Positions 9,070 to 19,879 of a stretch of DNA of 64,000 nucleotides are shown piece after piece. This stretch comes from Diplonema papillatum. Its lineage: Eukaryota; Euglenozoa; Diplonemea; Diplonemida; Diplonemidae. Where the stretch lies: positions 147,001 through 211,000 of the forward strand of contig JAPJBO010000071.1 of NCBI GenBank assembly GCA_030068145.1, in the 5' to 3' direction. The notes under the pieces are model-generated. The model was not told the DNA's origin, made no database searches, and saw only the letters and a list, made by a program, of their open reading frames with translations. The position numbers and the translations under genes were made by a program. Numbering within the stretch: position 1 is the first letter of the stretch; every line of letters starts with the position of its first letter.

Positions 9070-9925
9070 CATTGTTTCAATACGCGAACGAGCACAAATT
9101 GGAAGACCAACTCGGTTGTGGCTACGCGGGTTCGGGTGAATGGGTATCTGGCCAGATCTGAAGGACGGCTGTTCTGAGCCACAGGCGGTGATTCTGGGTT
9201 CTCGTTCTTGGTCCTGGTTCCGGTGGTGGCCACAGATGTCTGGTCAACACCAGCCCACCGTATCTCCCAACTTGTCTCGAATACGAGAAGCGGGCGAAAA
9301 TGGTGTTCGAAGTGCCAGCTGAAGGGGCTGCACCCTTCCAGCTGGTCGCAGGCTGTTCGCTGCCGCTACGGAAAGTGCTGTGCTCTCTCCAGTTCATCGC
9401 TGCTTTGTGAATCTTTGCGTGGATGCAGAACGGGTCCCGGCGCCTTCGTTGCACGACGTGAAGTTGAATCACGTCCCGCTTATTCTTTTTTTTTTTGAAT
9501 AAGCACGTGAGCGCTTGGCTGAACTCGACGACTCTTGGCAGTTTTCCCTGGAGCAATCGCTTTCCGTACACGGAACACAACTACAAACCGTAGGCCTCGC
9601 TGGTAGTCGCGCGGAAACGAGAAAACGAGGCGAAGGTTTGCACACTTTGGTGAAGGAGACGCCGGGGATGGGAGTGGGGGATGGGACGGAGGGGCGGGGG
9701 GATTGGGTTCGAAGCGAGTGGGCGAGATGTAGAAAGCTAGCGAGTTCCCAACCGGGGAACGGAGAGAGTTTCGCGGCAGCATCGCGGCGGGGGTCCGGAG
9801 AGAGACCTTCTAGGAACTGCCCTCCCCCCCACCTGTGGTGAGATCGAATCGGGTGTGCCGTTGTGTGGGTGGGGAAGATTGCTAATCAGGCGTGCTTTAA
9901 AAAAGGCTCGCTGTTGCTAACTGAG
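9070..9925. other. non-coding stretch, nothing assigned
   Basis: Short open frames occur on both strands but show no splice logic, family motif or repeat structure that I can support. A T10 run lies at about 9487. I see no gene here. Confidence 0.4.
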
Positions 9926-9929
9926 CCGG

Positions 9930-10095
9930 TCCGTCCCTATCTCTTGAAACTGCATCGAAGTGCCTGCCGCTGTGAATCACAGTGAATCACGGTCCACCAC
10001 GGTCTATCAGGTCCATCCCTAGTCCCTAGAGCTGCATCGAATTGCCCGGTGCTGTATTCTTCGGTCTATCACGGTCTATCAAGAGAGGATCACTA
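9930..10095 (+). repeat. dispersed repeat, '82-bp' family, two diverged units
   Basis: Contains CTGCATCGAA(G/T)TGCC, CACGGTCCACCACGGTCTATC and GTCC(A/C)TCCCTA, the same order of words as the tandem array at 46141-46672 and, in reverse, at 41585-41745. Here only about two diverged units are present. Confidence 0.75.
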
Positions 10096-10423
10096 ACTTA
10101 CACTCTTCGACGGCCGGATAGCCGGGGCGACACAGTAGTTCGATGACAACAGCACAGTGAATGGAACGGTGGCTGTATGTGATTGGATGGCATGGTGATG
10201 TAAGTCGTCGGTGGCCTTGTTAAATGCTGGTGGCGTGGCCTAGTGATGGCATGACGGTGCTGAGAGGTGGGTTGCGGGTAGCATTGTGATGGCGTGAGGG
10301 TACTTGGACAAAGATCGTGCCGTGTAGTAGAGCTAGCAACTTTTGGCCGAAAAAATGAACTCATGCGGTTGAGGGACGGGTTGGGGGTGGGGGCTTGATT
10401 CTCAACGGGGCGATACAACGGAG

Positions 10424-11111
10424 ATGGCCCGAGGAAAGGGCGCAAAGCGTGGTGCATCGGTCGCCCGCTCTTCGCGATCGTCTCTGCCTGCGATACTCGC
10501 GGAAGGAATATTCCGGGTTCATCGGACAGTTTCGAAACGAGAGGGAATGGCAGCCGTGGAGGCTTCCCGCGCCCATGTTTTCGGGGTTTCCTACGATGTG
10601 CGTCAATCTGTGTCGTATGACCTTTTTTTCATTTACTTTTTTTTTGGGGGGGCGGGGGAGGGGGGGGAGAACGGGGAGGGGACACGGTGAATGCAGTAGG
10701 TGTCAGCTGTAGGCTGATTTGGCAATCCACTGCTGCGCTTTCCTCCGGTTTTCTTCGTTTTGTTCTTTTTTTTTCTTTCTCTCTGTTCGGTGCAGTGCTC
10801 GAACCACTTTTGCGATACCGGTAAAAGGCGGTGATGTCGGCGTTGGAGTCTACCTGACTCGCAGGTCGACAGCGCAAGAGATACAGGGGTTCCTTGGACA
10901 AAAGCACGGTGCTCCGTTGAAGTGGCGTGTAGGCCTCTCTGCACCCCTCACCCACCAGAATCAAGAGCTCTCCGAAAGAGTGGCAAGGGCTCCAACCACA
11001 AATGCCGCATCGATGGCGCGTGCAGCTTTGCTCTGGGACGCCACGGAGGACTGTTGCTGTCAAGAACACTTCCGGGGGGAAAATCTTATTCCGGTGGGGG
11101 TCTCGCAATGA
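10424..11111 (+). CDS. possible two-exon gene, unknown protein
   Basis: Exon 1 10424-10614 starts MARGKGAKRGASVARSS and ends at GTGTC followed by GTATGA. Exon 2 10796-11111 follows a strong acceptor: a long pyrimidine tract ending TTCGGTGCAG. The join preserves frame (191 + 316 = 507 nt, 168 residues) and the second exon reads ARTTFAIPVKGGDVGVGVYL onward to a TGA stop. The intron is 181 bp and carries T and G runs. The N-terminus is basic and low-complexity; no domain is recognised. The evidence is splice-site quality and phase only, with no homology. It is the only plus-strand host-like gene model in the window outside the mobile elements. Confidence 0.35.
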
Positions 11112-11119
11112 GTTAACCA

Positions 11120-12810
11120 CAGCAAATCAGCAGCAATGGATCCATGAGAACAATTCCACACTCAACTCAAAGAAAGGGAGGTTTGTTTTTCGCGTGCACA
11201 GAGTGCAAAACTTTCGGAAGGGGGCTTCATTCCTGTGGGTAGCGCTATATCGTTTGTGTTTCGTTCCCAGTACTCATGTGCAGACGTGTTCCGGAAGTGT
11301 TCCCTTCAGTACAGCAGTACTACTACAGAAAACAAGGATGTTTGTAGCTCGTCGCAGTTGCGGCAGGCAAGAGATCGGACGTGCTTCGTTGTCGAAACGA
11401 CGAACCGGTTACCGCCGAGACGTGACGAGCCGTACATGGATCCTTCGGTGAGCCGTGACTTGGCAGGTGCGGTCTCGGGTGGAGCAACCGTGGCATGTCA
11501 ACCACCAAGGCGAAGGCGGAGGGGGTGGGAAGGGGCTTGTGTTGGGGTATTGCACAATAGGGCGCTGGCTTGCTTCTCTCTCTCTCTCTCACTCTCTGTC
11601 GCTCCCTCTCTCTCTCTCTCCCACCTCGTTTTCTTTTTCATTGGTGTGTTTGAACTATCTTCAATGACAGGAGGGTGTTGGAACTTTTTTTTTTGTTTAT
11701 CCCCTCCCCCCCGCGGTTCCGCCGGTGTTTTCCCAGCTAGTCGACAAGAATCCCTTGCATCGGCATTTTCCGTTGAACGCGTACACTCCCGCAATAACAC
11801 TGCCCGTGTTTGGGTGTAGTGGAGTGGTAGACAAGCTCCTAATATAGGCCCAAATCCTGGTCCCCAGAAAGGGCCCAGAACCTAACTACAAAGCGCCCTA
11901 AAATGTGCTCAGCCTCAAAAAGCTGTAGCAGAGTGACAATGTAAGCTGTAGGAGGGACAGTTAGACAGTGGTTTGCCTTCGCACCCGGGGACGCGGCCAG
12001 GCGTTTGTCCCCGCGTTGCCCATGCACCAATTCTTGCGGCCACGACTGTCGCATCCCCCCTTGGGTTGGCTTCAACGTTGGCCGGCTATGCTGAGAGGAA
12101 GAGATAAGCGGCAGGTTTCTTTTTTTTTTTTTTTGGTACGTACAATTTGGAAGGCTTTTTTTTTTTTTTTTTTCTTCTTTTTTTTTGATCCCATGTTTTT
12201 TCTTTCTTTCTTTACCACACGCGGCTCGAGGAACGTTCGTTCTTTTGTTCTGTGCCGACCATATTATATTGAAGCTGTACGGTTCGGCTGGCTGCTGTCT
12301 CGGACCCAAGATCGACGACACCCCCGGTAGTTTACTTGCATGGTGGGGTTGGTGTATGGACCAGACATAATGACCGAAATTGCAGTTCACGGAGGGAATG
12401 AACACCATCAGCAGGTCGGCAGTTAGTCCCGCTCCGGTGATCGTCTTCGCGGGCGTTCGTACGTCCAAGCTTTCGTCCCGTTCGCAAGTCTTAGGCTAGG
12501 GGGAAATGGTTGGGAAATGGTTTCCCTTATTCCTGCCCAATGTGCTCCGGCGATGTTGAAAATCGACCGATCAAGCAGAAGCAAGAATCTAACCGTGCCA
12601 ATTCCCTCAGTGAACTGCAAGTATGGCGAATGCTAGATAATGACTGTACACTGGCACAATGACCGGCGCTGGCATATATAGACTGGTAACGACCGATATG
12701 GACCGATAATGGCCGACTTTTTTTGCGCGTCCTTGCCCGGACCACGGTCCTATACTTTTGCAATAATGCGAACCTGCTCCGCGAACTGTCTTCGACCGCA
12801 GGCCGGGATG
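11120..12810. repeat. non-coding with CT and T microsatellites
   Basis: No gene is supported. A (CT)n tract lies at 11571-11628, T runs at about 12118-12134, 12157-12173 and 12178-12186, and diverged words of the 82-bp family (GACCGATATGGACCGATAATGG) at about 12680-12715. The long overlapping frames at 11235-11819 and 11839-12468 run through these tracts and are not called. Confidence 0.5.
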
Positions 12811-12816
12811 GGGGAG

Positions 12817-13274
12817 CTAGTGATCGGGCGAAGAAGCTTCGGACTGTCGCTCATATTGCACGTCCAGCACGTTTTGTTGGAACGGGGAACAGTTGGCTCG
12901 GGCTTGGGACACTGCTTTACTGGGAGGGGTAGGACGAGTCACGTCGCATAATCGAAACTGCGTGCTTTGTTTGAGGCCGAGCACCCATCCAGAACTTCGA
13001 AGAATGCGGGAATGCGTCGGGTCACCTTTTTCGCATGGGGCTGTGCGTGTGGATCTTGTGTTAAAGGTGGGTTGTCCTGTTTTTGAGGTGTGAGAGTGCG
13101 GGGGCCTACCTTGGTCCCCCATGAGTAGGAAGCCGACATGTATCCCGTAAACGGCACACATGCCTCCAGGGTTGTCAAAGCGGGTCACAGGCCCACCTGC
13201 CCCACACGAGGCACGTGCCCAAGCCTCGTGCAGGACTACTGTAGCGGTCTCCATGTTTGCACCTTCCTCAACTA
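12817..13274 (-). CDS. terminal exon, unknown protein
   Basis: A pyrimidine-rich acceptor (TTACCTACCCCCCCCC then GGCTGTAG) opens at 13274 into a frame reading VEEGANMETATVVLHEAWAR and then a Gly/Cys-rich stretch to MGDQG, continuing open to a TAG at 12817-12819. A GTAGGC donor at 13109 and a CAG at about 13077 would remove a 33-nt in-frame segment, so the exon may be read with or without it. The entry phase is 1. The upstream partner exon was not found; the exons at 15933 and 17099 are on the same strand but end in phase 0, so another exon would be needed. No family is recognised. Confidence 0.4.
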
Positions 13275-13699
13275 CTACAGCCGGGGGGGGGTAGGTAATA
13301 ATTGAAAAACGGTACTGCAACCGACCCAAGTCGGACGGGCTGTGGTCTTTGGACCCCTTCGGGGGGCGAACAATATATGCTCCGAAACGATCTGAGCTCG
13401 GCAGTGGACGAAAACGATTACACGAAAAAAAAAACGGATCTGGCGCTTCCTTTTATAAAAATAATGCAAACCCAGTGTCGGATGAAGTTGAACGACGGCG
13501 TTTCAAGCCTCCTGGTGAAAGCGACCCCGACCGCAGCCTGTTGAAGTCTTCAAGTTGCCGATCCAATGCCGCCCCGTCCATCATTTGCTGTGATTTGTTG
13601 GGTAAATCTCAAAAGAGTAGCAAAACAGGCGCTTTGTTTTGTTAGTGCGTGCCAGTATCGCTACCTCTTGTAGGTATCCTGGTTCACTTTCTTAGCGTT

Positions 13700-13770
13700 A
13701 TTTGTGGATTAGAAGGTCGGTATTTTAAAGTCTCCGGTTGACCGTAGGGGCTTGAGTATGGCGGGGTGTT
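13700..13770 (+). repeat. TCTCCGG/TGACC dispersed motif
   Basis: GGTCGGTATTTTAAAGTCTCCGGTTGACCGT is one of about nine copies of a short dispersed motif in the window (others near 16310, 17700, 20325, 58955, 60050, 60325 and 61075, and reversed at 43640). A line further on, 13905-13950 is a reversed copy of a separate repeat also seen at 15610-15660 (CCTATTGTATTTGGGCCCCC). Confidence 0.75.
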
Positions 13771-14150
13771 GAGAAAAGTGAGAGGGTGCAGCTCGTTTCG
13801 GGTGTTGTGTCACTCCGTTGTGAAACCTTGTGAAGTCCCCAAACGCGTTTAGGGGGTGCTTGGGATTGGGTAGGGTGTTTCTTTTAGGGTAAGGTGCTTT
13901 AAGGTGCTTACTGGGGGGGCCCAAATACAATAGGTATAATATTATATTTGGAGGGGAAGGATAGAGAAAACCGGGTTTTCAAACAGTCTGGATGCTGATA
14001 GTCTGGGTGCAGGCACTTGCAGGTCAACATTGGAGGAAATTTGGCAAATATTTTGTGGGGTGGAAAGAGCTACCCCCCGGCATGTACGGCACCTTTTCTA
14101 CACTCGATGTGGCCAATAATCTGGCCCCCAGATGGCATTTCAGACTTTGG

Positions 14151-14226
14151 AAAAACCACCGCCGAGGAATCGAACCAGCACCCTCAGCATCACATGTGGG
14201 TGTGGTGACCGCTGGACCACGGGCTA
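14151..14226 (-). ncRNA. tRNA-like Pol III unit (pseudo-tRNA or SINE head)
   Basis: On the minus strand GTGGTCCAGCGGTCA (14206-14220) matches an A box, GGTTCGATTCC (14166-14176) is a perfect B box, and TTTTT follows at 14151-14155, a Pol III terminator. The spacing fits a tRNA, but neither the acceptor nor the anticodon stem pairs convincingly, so it is not a functional tRNA. It may be a tRNA pseudogene or the head of a tRNA-derived SINE. Confidence 0.45.
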
Positions 14227-14501
14227 AAAAAAAGCGGGCCATTTACTTTTGTTTGGGTGCGGGCCTTAGGAATTATTGATCCCTGACCTGAGGAAAATGC
14301 CACAGATAGCGAAATCAAGTAGTAGGATTGAACGTTCGGCTTCAGGAGTGTTCCACATTGAACTTCTCTCGAAAAAGAAGCAGCTCTCGCGAGGGGAAGC
14401 CCGTGGAACCCCCTGCAAAACCCCACTGGGGACAAATAATATTGTATTCCGAAACAATGCTCAACGAAACCCCCACTTCAGCGTACCTATTGTATTCCGA
14501 A

Positions 14502-15285
14502 AGTACGTGCGCTCGGCTAAGGCCGGCGCGTGGCGAGACTGGAGGCAGCAGTTAAAGTTCGGGGAACAGTAAAGTTCGGGTGAAGCTAAGTTCGGGCAAT
14601 GCTGGTGAAGCTGAGTTCGAGTGATGCTAAGTTCGGGCGTTGCTAAGCGCTCAGACTAAAAAACAGTTCGGGCACGAACTTCGAGTGACGAAGCGAAGTT
14701 TGGCCAGGGTGGTAAAGTCCGGGTGAAGCCAAGGTCGGTGCTCGTGCCCGGGGGGGGACACCCCCCCCGACCCACCGAGTGCGGGAAAAGTTTGGCGCTG
14801 GTACCCGGGTGGGCGCCCCCCCCGCCGCCCCCCGGCGAAGCAAAAGTTCGGGCGCAGCTAAGTTCTGGTGAAGCTCAGTTCGGACGATAATAAGTTCGAG
14901 TGATGCTAAGTTCGGGCAGCTAAGTTCTGGTGAAGCAAAGTTCGGGCGCAGCTGAGTTCGGGCGAAGCAACGCTCGGGCGAAGTTAAGTTCTGGCGAAGC
15001 AAAGTTCGGGCGAAGCAAAGTTCGGGCGAAGCAAAGTTCGGGCGAAGTTAAGTTCTGGCGAAGCAAAGTTCGGGCGAAGCAAAGTTCGGGCGAAGCAAAG
15101 TTCGGGCGAAGCAAAGTTCGGGCGCTGCAAAGTTCGGGCGATGCTAAATTCTGGTACGGGCGCAGCTGAGTTCGGACGAAGCAAAGTTCGCGCGAAGCTG
15201 AGTTCTGGTGAAGCAAAGTTCGGTTCTCGTAGCAAGTTTGGCCTGTGATGGCAAGCTCGGCCGCCCGACTCCGTTTCCCGGGGTG
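14502..15285 (+). mobile_element. dispersed element with 15-bp minisatellite core, copy 1
   Basis: The core is dozens of units of AAGTTCGGGCGAAGC and variants (about 14565-15215). One end (GTACGTGCGCTCGGCTAA, ~14502) and the other (GGCC..TGTGATGGCAAGCTCGGCC...ACTCCGTTTCC, ~15240-15285) are both found, reversed, around a shorter array at 37366-37834. Shared ends with different repeat numbers indicate one mobile or duplicated unit whose internal array expands and contracts. Because the unit is 15 bp the array stays open in several frames, giving spurious Ser/Lys/Phe repeat ORFs. Both ends are defined only from the comparison of two copies. Confidence 0.6.
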
Positions 15286-15386
15286 ACCCAAATACCGCGA
15301 GATACTGAGAAACTCCGCCAAAAACGCAATTTTCGGGCACATTTGACCCCGAAACGCAACAAACTTCGAAAACAATCTTCGACCGG

Positions 15387-15461
15387 AAAAATGTCAAGGG
15401 CGGGATTCGAACCCGGGCCTACCGGCCTGAAGGCCGACGCCCGCTCACTCTGCCACCCGTT
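15387..15461 (-). ncRNA. tRNA-like Pol III unit
   Basis: On the minus strand TGGCAGAGTGAG (15444-15455) fits an A box, GGTTCGAATCC (15403-15413) is a perfect B box with a pairing T arm, and TTTTT follows (15387-15391). The acceptor halves do not pair and no standard 5-bp anticodon stem with 7-base loop can be drawn (GGCCTTCAGGCC closes too tightly), so it is more likely a pseudo-tRNA or SINE head than a working tRNA. Confidence 0.5.
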
Positions 15462-15770
15462 TGCATTTTGGCAGGGGGAAAAAAAGCTAGCGTTGCACAT
15501 CCCCCAGCTCCAAAAAAACAATACACTTTTGAGTGTAGAGAAAAGTGGGGTTAGCTCGAATAGAGGCTATTCACATTGCATGTTCATAGGACCTCCAGTC
15601 TCGAATAATATAGTACTTGGGTACCTATTGTATTTGGGCCCCCCCAGTAAGGGAACTAGTCCCAATGTGAAATGTGCCCTTCTTTTTAAGCCTGTGATCG
15701 ATGATGGTGAGATTGAGGAAGTTAAAAACAAACGCCTTGTTCTTCTTTCGCGAGTTCAGGTGCAAACCTC

Positions 15771-15880
15771 TTGGGGAGTATGCCTGCCTTTCACGCATGT
15801 TTGATGCTAGCATCACGTCTGCAAACCTCTTGGGGAGTATGTCTGCCTTTCACGCATGTTTGATGCTAGCATCACGTCTT
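15771..15880 (+). repeat. 59-bp tandem duplication with 14-bp palindrome
   Basis: GCAAACCTCTTGGGGAGTATG, CCTTTCACGCATG and TGATGCTAGCATCA recur in two head-to-tail copies. TGATGCTAGCATCA is a perfect palindrome, repeated at about 60285 and, as TGATGCTGGCATCA, in the 121-bp satellite at 18.2-18.9 kb. Confidence 0.85.
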
Positions 15881-15932
15881 CTTGGAGGGCACGGGAGGTG
15901 GGTGCGAGAGGTGCGGTGCGTGTGAAAGATAC

Positions 15933-17481
15933 CTCGAGTGCGTCTCGCCTAGGCTCCTCGTTCCGCTGCTGGGGCCGGAAGTCGACAACAAAGCAGCCGT
16001 CATCTTCTTCTTCCTCTATCTGCGGCGACACGTCGGCTACATCGTCAACGGGTGGTGCCAGCGCTTCTTCTAAAGAAGCCAAGACATCGACTGCGTGTGT
16101 TTCTGTGGGTGTGTATTTCTTGTGCATGAGTGTGTGTGTTAAGTACGGCTTCAAGAGGCTATCGAGCGAAATAGGAGGTCTGTGGTGCTCTTAAATGACC
16201 TAGACAGCACTAACTGACGCATCGAGTATGTGAGCCTGCAGGCTTCCCATCTAGCGGAGTAGCACGTCATTCTCGCCAGGGGTTAGAATTTCCGACATGC
16301 TGCTTTTAGAGTTAAAGTTCGCTTGAAATTCCGAGGTTTTAGGGTCTCCGTGTGACCGTTCATGAATGGGTTCTCTTAGAGCAAGAAAGGGTTTTAGTCC
16401 AATTTCGCTCTTCAAAGGGTGAGTGGGACAGGATCTTTCTACTTCGGGGAGCTCGTCAGCTTCCTCATCCGACATTCGGTCCAAGATTTCTGTTTTAAAC
16501 GTTCGGTGGTAACTGCACGAATACCGGCCCGTCGCAAGAACTGAAAACAACTTTGCGCGGGCGGAAACTTCGCATCTCGATGCGCACGTACAGTCTTGTA
16601 TGTGCGTCGGACACTTTGACTCTCACCGACTTCAGCTGTTGAAGATCTACGCGCTAAACTTAAGCATATCACTCAGCGCAAGACAAGAAAACAACAGCGA
16701 TGCTCCTAGTAACGGCGAGTGAACAGGGCAGAGCCCAAGCCTGAACCGGTGTTCTACGGATATCGGAATGTAGCGCAAGCTGCTTGGGGACACAACTGGC
16801 GTCGAGGTAACTCGACTGGAAGGGTATCCACAGAGGGTGAGAGTCCCGTATTTCCTCGACGAGCTATGTTGGCTAACCTCCAAAAACCCCGCTGCGTTCT
16901 CCTTCGGGTTAGCAATCGATTGATACCGTTTATTGCGGTTAAATGATTGATGGTTAGTTGTTTGCACGCACTTCCTTCAAACCTGCTTCGTTCATCTAAC
17001 GGGAGTGAAGGATCGTGCGCTGCCATCAATCGGTTTTTTTGTTCTGGACGCAAAAGTTGCATTTGCTGGGACACAAAAGAAAGTGAAAGGGAACGCACCG
17101 GTGGCTGTATGGACAGGGCCCAGGTTTCGGGCGGCGAAGCTGCCGTTGGACAGGGCTTCGATCAGAGAGCGGGCTTCGTCCTTGGGGAGCCCGCGAGGCT
17201 TGTTGGCGTCGGCCGCGGGCACTGAGGGGGCGGCCGGTGACGACGGGAACAAGCAGGTGGGCAGCTGGTTGTGCTGGGCGCGTACTTCCTTCGGCGCCGG
17301 GGCGGAGCTGAGCAGGATGTTGAGCAGCGCGTTGTCGTGGGGGTCCGACGACGGCGTAGCCGGCGCGTCGGCGGCGTCGCTGTGCCGGGACACCGCCGGG
17401 CTCGGCGGTGCCGCCTTCGCCGCTTTCGGCGGCGGCTTGGCGGGCGAATCGCTGGCGGGCGCCTCACTTTCCTCGCGGCTT
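15933..17481 (-). CDS. two exons of an unknown Ala/Pro-rich acidic protein
   Basis: Exon A 17099-17481: acceptor CGCTGCAACAG, then a low-complexity Ala/Pro/Ser region, DNALLNILLSSAPAPKEVRA and GLPKDEARSLIEALSNGSFA, ending phase 1 at CCACCG followed by GTGCGT. Exon B 15933-16102: acceptor ACACCCACAG, frame THAVDVLASLEEALAPPVDD, then EEEEDDGCFVVDF, ending phase 0 at CTCGAG followed by GTATCT. A ends after codon position 1 and B begins at position 2, so they join in frame. The intron (16103-17098) contains a 28S rRNA fragment. No domain is recognised; the short leucine-rich patches and acidic tract suggest a disordered regulatory protein. The first and last exons were not found. Exon A's 5' edge with its acceptor is duplicated upstream (see 17455-18085). 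Confidence 0.5.
16303..16395 (+). repeat. TCTCCGG family, long copy (twin at 60323)
   Basis: From TTAGAGTTAAAGTTCGCTTG through TTTTAGGGTCTCCGTGTGACC to TTAGAGCAAGAAAGGG, nearly identical to 60323-60408. The near identity over about 85 bp suggests recent duplication or constraint. Confidence 0.85.
16628..16885 (+). rRNA. 28S rRNA 5' fragment (rDNA remnant)
   Basis: CTAAACTTAAGCATATCACT, then CTAGTAACGGCGAGTGAACAG and CACAGAGGGTGAGAGTCCCGTA are the conserved start, C1/D1 boundary and downstream block of eukaryotic nuclear 28S rRNA. The helix around GCGCTAAAC...CAGCGC is compensated relative to common sequences, so the piece comes from a lineage with divergent rRNA rather than from random decay only. 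About 250 bp is recognisable and the rest of 28S does not follow. No 5.8S was found upstream. It sits in an intron of a minus-strand gene, in antisense orientation, so it is an inserted fragment, not a working rDNA unit. Confidence 0.8.
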
Positions 17482-18085
17482 CTGTTGCAGCGTTTTTAAA
17501 TCGTGATCGGAAAGTACGGTGCGAGATCGGGCAAACCTTGCGGTATATAGTATGCTAGTGTGCGTATCGTATCTGCTGTAGTGGCAGTACGTGTACTTGT
17601 GCATGTACCTTTGTTGCCTAGTGCCGACTATCCGACTTATTTTAGCGCCTCGCTTTCCTCGCGGCTTCTGTTTGCAGCGTTTTTAGAGTGCAAGTTCACT
17701 TAGGGATCCGGGGCTTTACAGTCTCCGGGTGACCATTGTCGTAAAGGTTCCTTTAAGGTGTGGTGTGGAGTAGTGTGCGGTGCCGCCTTCGCCGCTTTCG
17801 GCGGCGGCTTGGCGGGCGAATCGCTGGCGGGCGCCTCGCTTTCCTCGCGGCTTCTGTTTGCAGCGTTTTTCGTCTGTAAGTGCGCACAAACAAAGGAAGC
17901 GCCAGATCCGTTTTTTTTTATTGTGATCGGAAAGTCGGGCAAACCTTGCGGTATAGTATGTTAGTGCTGTAGTGGCAGTACGTGTACTTGTGCATGTATC
18001 GTTGTTGCCTATTGCCGAGTAACCGACTTACTATAGCGCGCTCCTATTTCGCTTTCCTCGCGACTGCTGTTTGCAGCGTTTTTCG
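17455..18085 (-). repeat. tandem duplications carrying a splice acceptor and exon start
   Basis: GCCTC(A/G)CTTTCCTCGCGGCTTC and TGTTTGCAGCGTTTTT occur at about 17457, 17645, 17837 and 18047. The copy at 17785-17875 also repeats about 95 bp of exon A (GGCGGCGGCTTGGCGGGCGA). Between them, 17498-17645 and 17920-18040 are diverged copies of one spacer (CAGTACGTGTACTTGTGCATGTA). The gene therefore has up to four potential 3' splice sites in a row, each leading into the same exon beginning. Confidence 0.8.
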
Positions 18086-18211
18086 TCCCAACGATGAGGT
18101 CAAGCGCGGCTGTTTAACGACGGGAGTAACTAGACTCTCTTAAGGTGGCCAAATGCTTCGTCTTCTAATTAAAGACGCGCATGAATCAAGTTTAGGATTC
18201 ACACACTGCCG

Positions 18212-18968
18212 CTCACGCATGTATGAAGCTGGCATCATTGGGGGATTGCAAGAATGTGCTTGGAATGGATGTAGTTGAACACCGCACTGGTCCCGTCTGC
18301 GCCGTGGTTCGGTCCTTCATGCCACGGACACGCTCACGCATGTATGATGCTGGCATCATTGGGGGATTGCAAGAATGTGCTTGGAATGGATGTAGTTGAA
18401 CACCGCACTGGTCCCGTCTGCGCCGTGTTTCGGTCCTTTAAGCCACAGACACGCTCACGCATGTATGATGCTGGCATCATTGGGGGATTGCAAGAATGTG
18501 CTTGGAATGGATGTAGTTGAACACCGCACTGGTCCCGTCTGCGCCGTGTTTCGGTCCTTCAAGCCACGGACACGCTCACGCATGTATGATGCTGGCATCA
18601 TTGGGGGATTGCAAGAATGTGCTTGGAATGGATGTAGTTGAACACCGCACTGGTCCCGTCTGCGCCGTGTTTCGGTCCTTTAAGCCACGGACACGCTCGC
18701 GCATGTATGATGCTGGCATCATTAGGGGATTGCAAGAATGTGCTTGGAATGGATGTAGTTGAACACCGCACTGGTCCCGTCTGCGCCGTGTTTCGGTCCT
18801 TTAAGCCACAGACACGCTCACGGATGTATGATGCTAGGGGCTTGCAAGAATGTGCTTGGAATGGATGTAGTTGAACACTGCACTGGTCCCTGGTCCCGTC
18901 TGCGCCGTGTTTCTCCTTTAAGCCACGGACACGCTCACGCATGTATGAAGCTGGCATCACTGGGGGAG
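18212..18968 (+). repeat. 121-bp satellite array, six units
   Basis: The unit runs CTCACGCATGTATGATGCTGGCATCA, GGGGGATTGCAAGAATGTGC, GATGTAGTTGAACACCGCAC, GGTCCCGTCTGCGCCGTG, GCCACGGACACG. Period 121 bp, with a 14-bp near-palindrome (TGATGCTGGCATCA) per unit. Units five and six carry deletions. Single diverged copies of the second half occur at 33520-33665, 42070-42245 and 62345-62505. Period 121 is not a multiple of 3, so the repeated short ORFs are by-products. Confidence 0.95.
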
Positions 18969-19368
18969 GGGAGGCGGAAAAGTGTGCACACCTTTGCTCT
19001 TTTTGGAGATTGCTGTAGATTTGCTGCCGGTGGACCTTGTACGCATGATCCCGCTGGGGCACGTCGTGCTCATAAACACAGAACGCCCGAGTGCAGCCCG
19101 ACGACTGTGCGTTGCCAAGTATCGTTAGAGAGCGGACAAAACGGTAGGAAAAGGTCGAACTCTGGGTCGAGCCCAAAAGATTGCTTCAGAATTTGAGGCC
19201 TACACGGTGCACTACCCATCCTTTCGTTGAGCTCATGAGATAAGGTTGTCAACGAGTGAAGCGCACAAGGCATTCTCGCCTCCCCTCGCCCCCACTTGGA
19301 CGCCTGTGCTGGTGAAACAAACCAGCCCGTGTTGCTTCGCAGCACTGGCTGAGCTAACAGGAGGAAAT

Positions 19369-19805
19369 GGCGAGTCCTGGGCTAGTAGGCGAGTGAAGGA
19401 GCTTGAGAGCCCTGGTGCGAGTCTTGGGCAAGGCGAGTCCTGGGCTAGTAGGCGAGTAAAGGAGCTTGAGAGCCCTGGTGCGAGTCTTGGGCAAGGCGAG
19501 TCCTGGGCTAGTAGGCGAGTGAAGGAGCTTGAGAGCCCTGGTGCGAGTCTTGGGCAAGGCGAGTCCTGGGCTAGTAGGCGAGTGAAGGAGCTTGAGAGCC
19601 CTGGTGCGAGTCTTGGGCAAGGCGAGTCCTGGGCTAGTGGGCGAGTGAAGGAGCTTGAGAGCTTTGGTGCGAGTCTTGAGCAAGGCGAGTCCTGGGCTAG
19701 TGGGCGAGTGAGGGAGCTTGAGAGCTTTGGTGCGAGTCTTGGGCGAGGCGAGTCCTGGGCTAGCGGCCCTGGTGCGAGTCTTGGGGTCTTGGGCAAGGCG
19801 AGTCT
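19369..19805. repeat. 63-bp minisatellite, seven units
   Basis: GGCGAGTCCTGGGCTAGT and GGCGAGTGAAGGAGCTTGAG head to tail. Because 63 is divisible by 3, long ORFs run through on both strands, but most substitutions between units change the amino acid in the open plus frame (Arg/Gly, Pro/Phe, Lys/Arg), giving no sign of coding constraint. Confidence 0.9.
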
Positions 19806-19879
19806 CCTGGTCACCTGTGTCTACCCTGGACTCGGGCACTGGCATTACTTGCTCCTTTTTTGCTTTGCGGCAAAAAGGA

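Noticed and set aside
14920-15397. Repeat-protein ORFs on both strands (ARTLLRPNFASPEL type)
   Set aside because: Translation of the 15-bp minisatellite, which is open in several frames.
15387-15461. Functional tRNA gene
   Set aside because: A and B boxes and terminator are present, but acceptor and anticodon stems do not form.
18212-18968. CRISPR or 5S-rDNA-type tandem array
   Set aside because: Period 121 bp without spacers; no 5S rRNA internal control region is recognisable.
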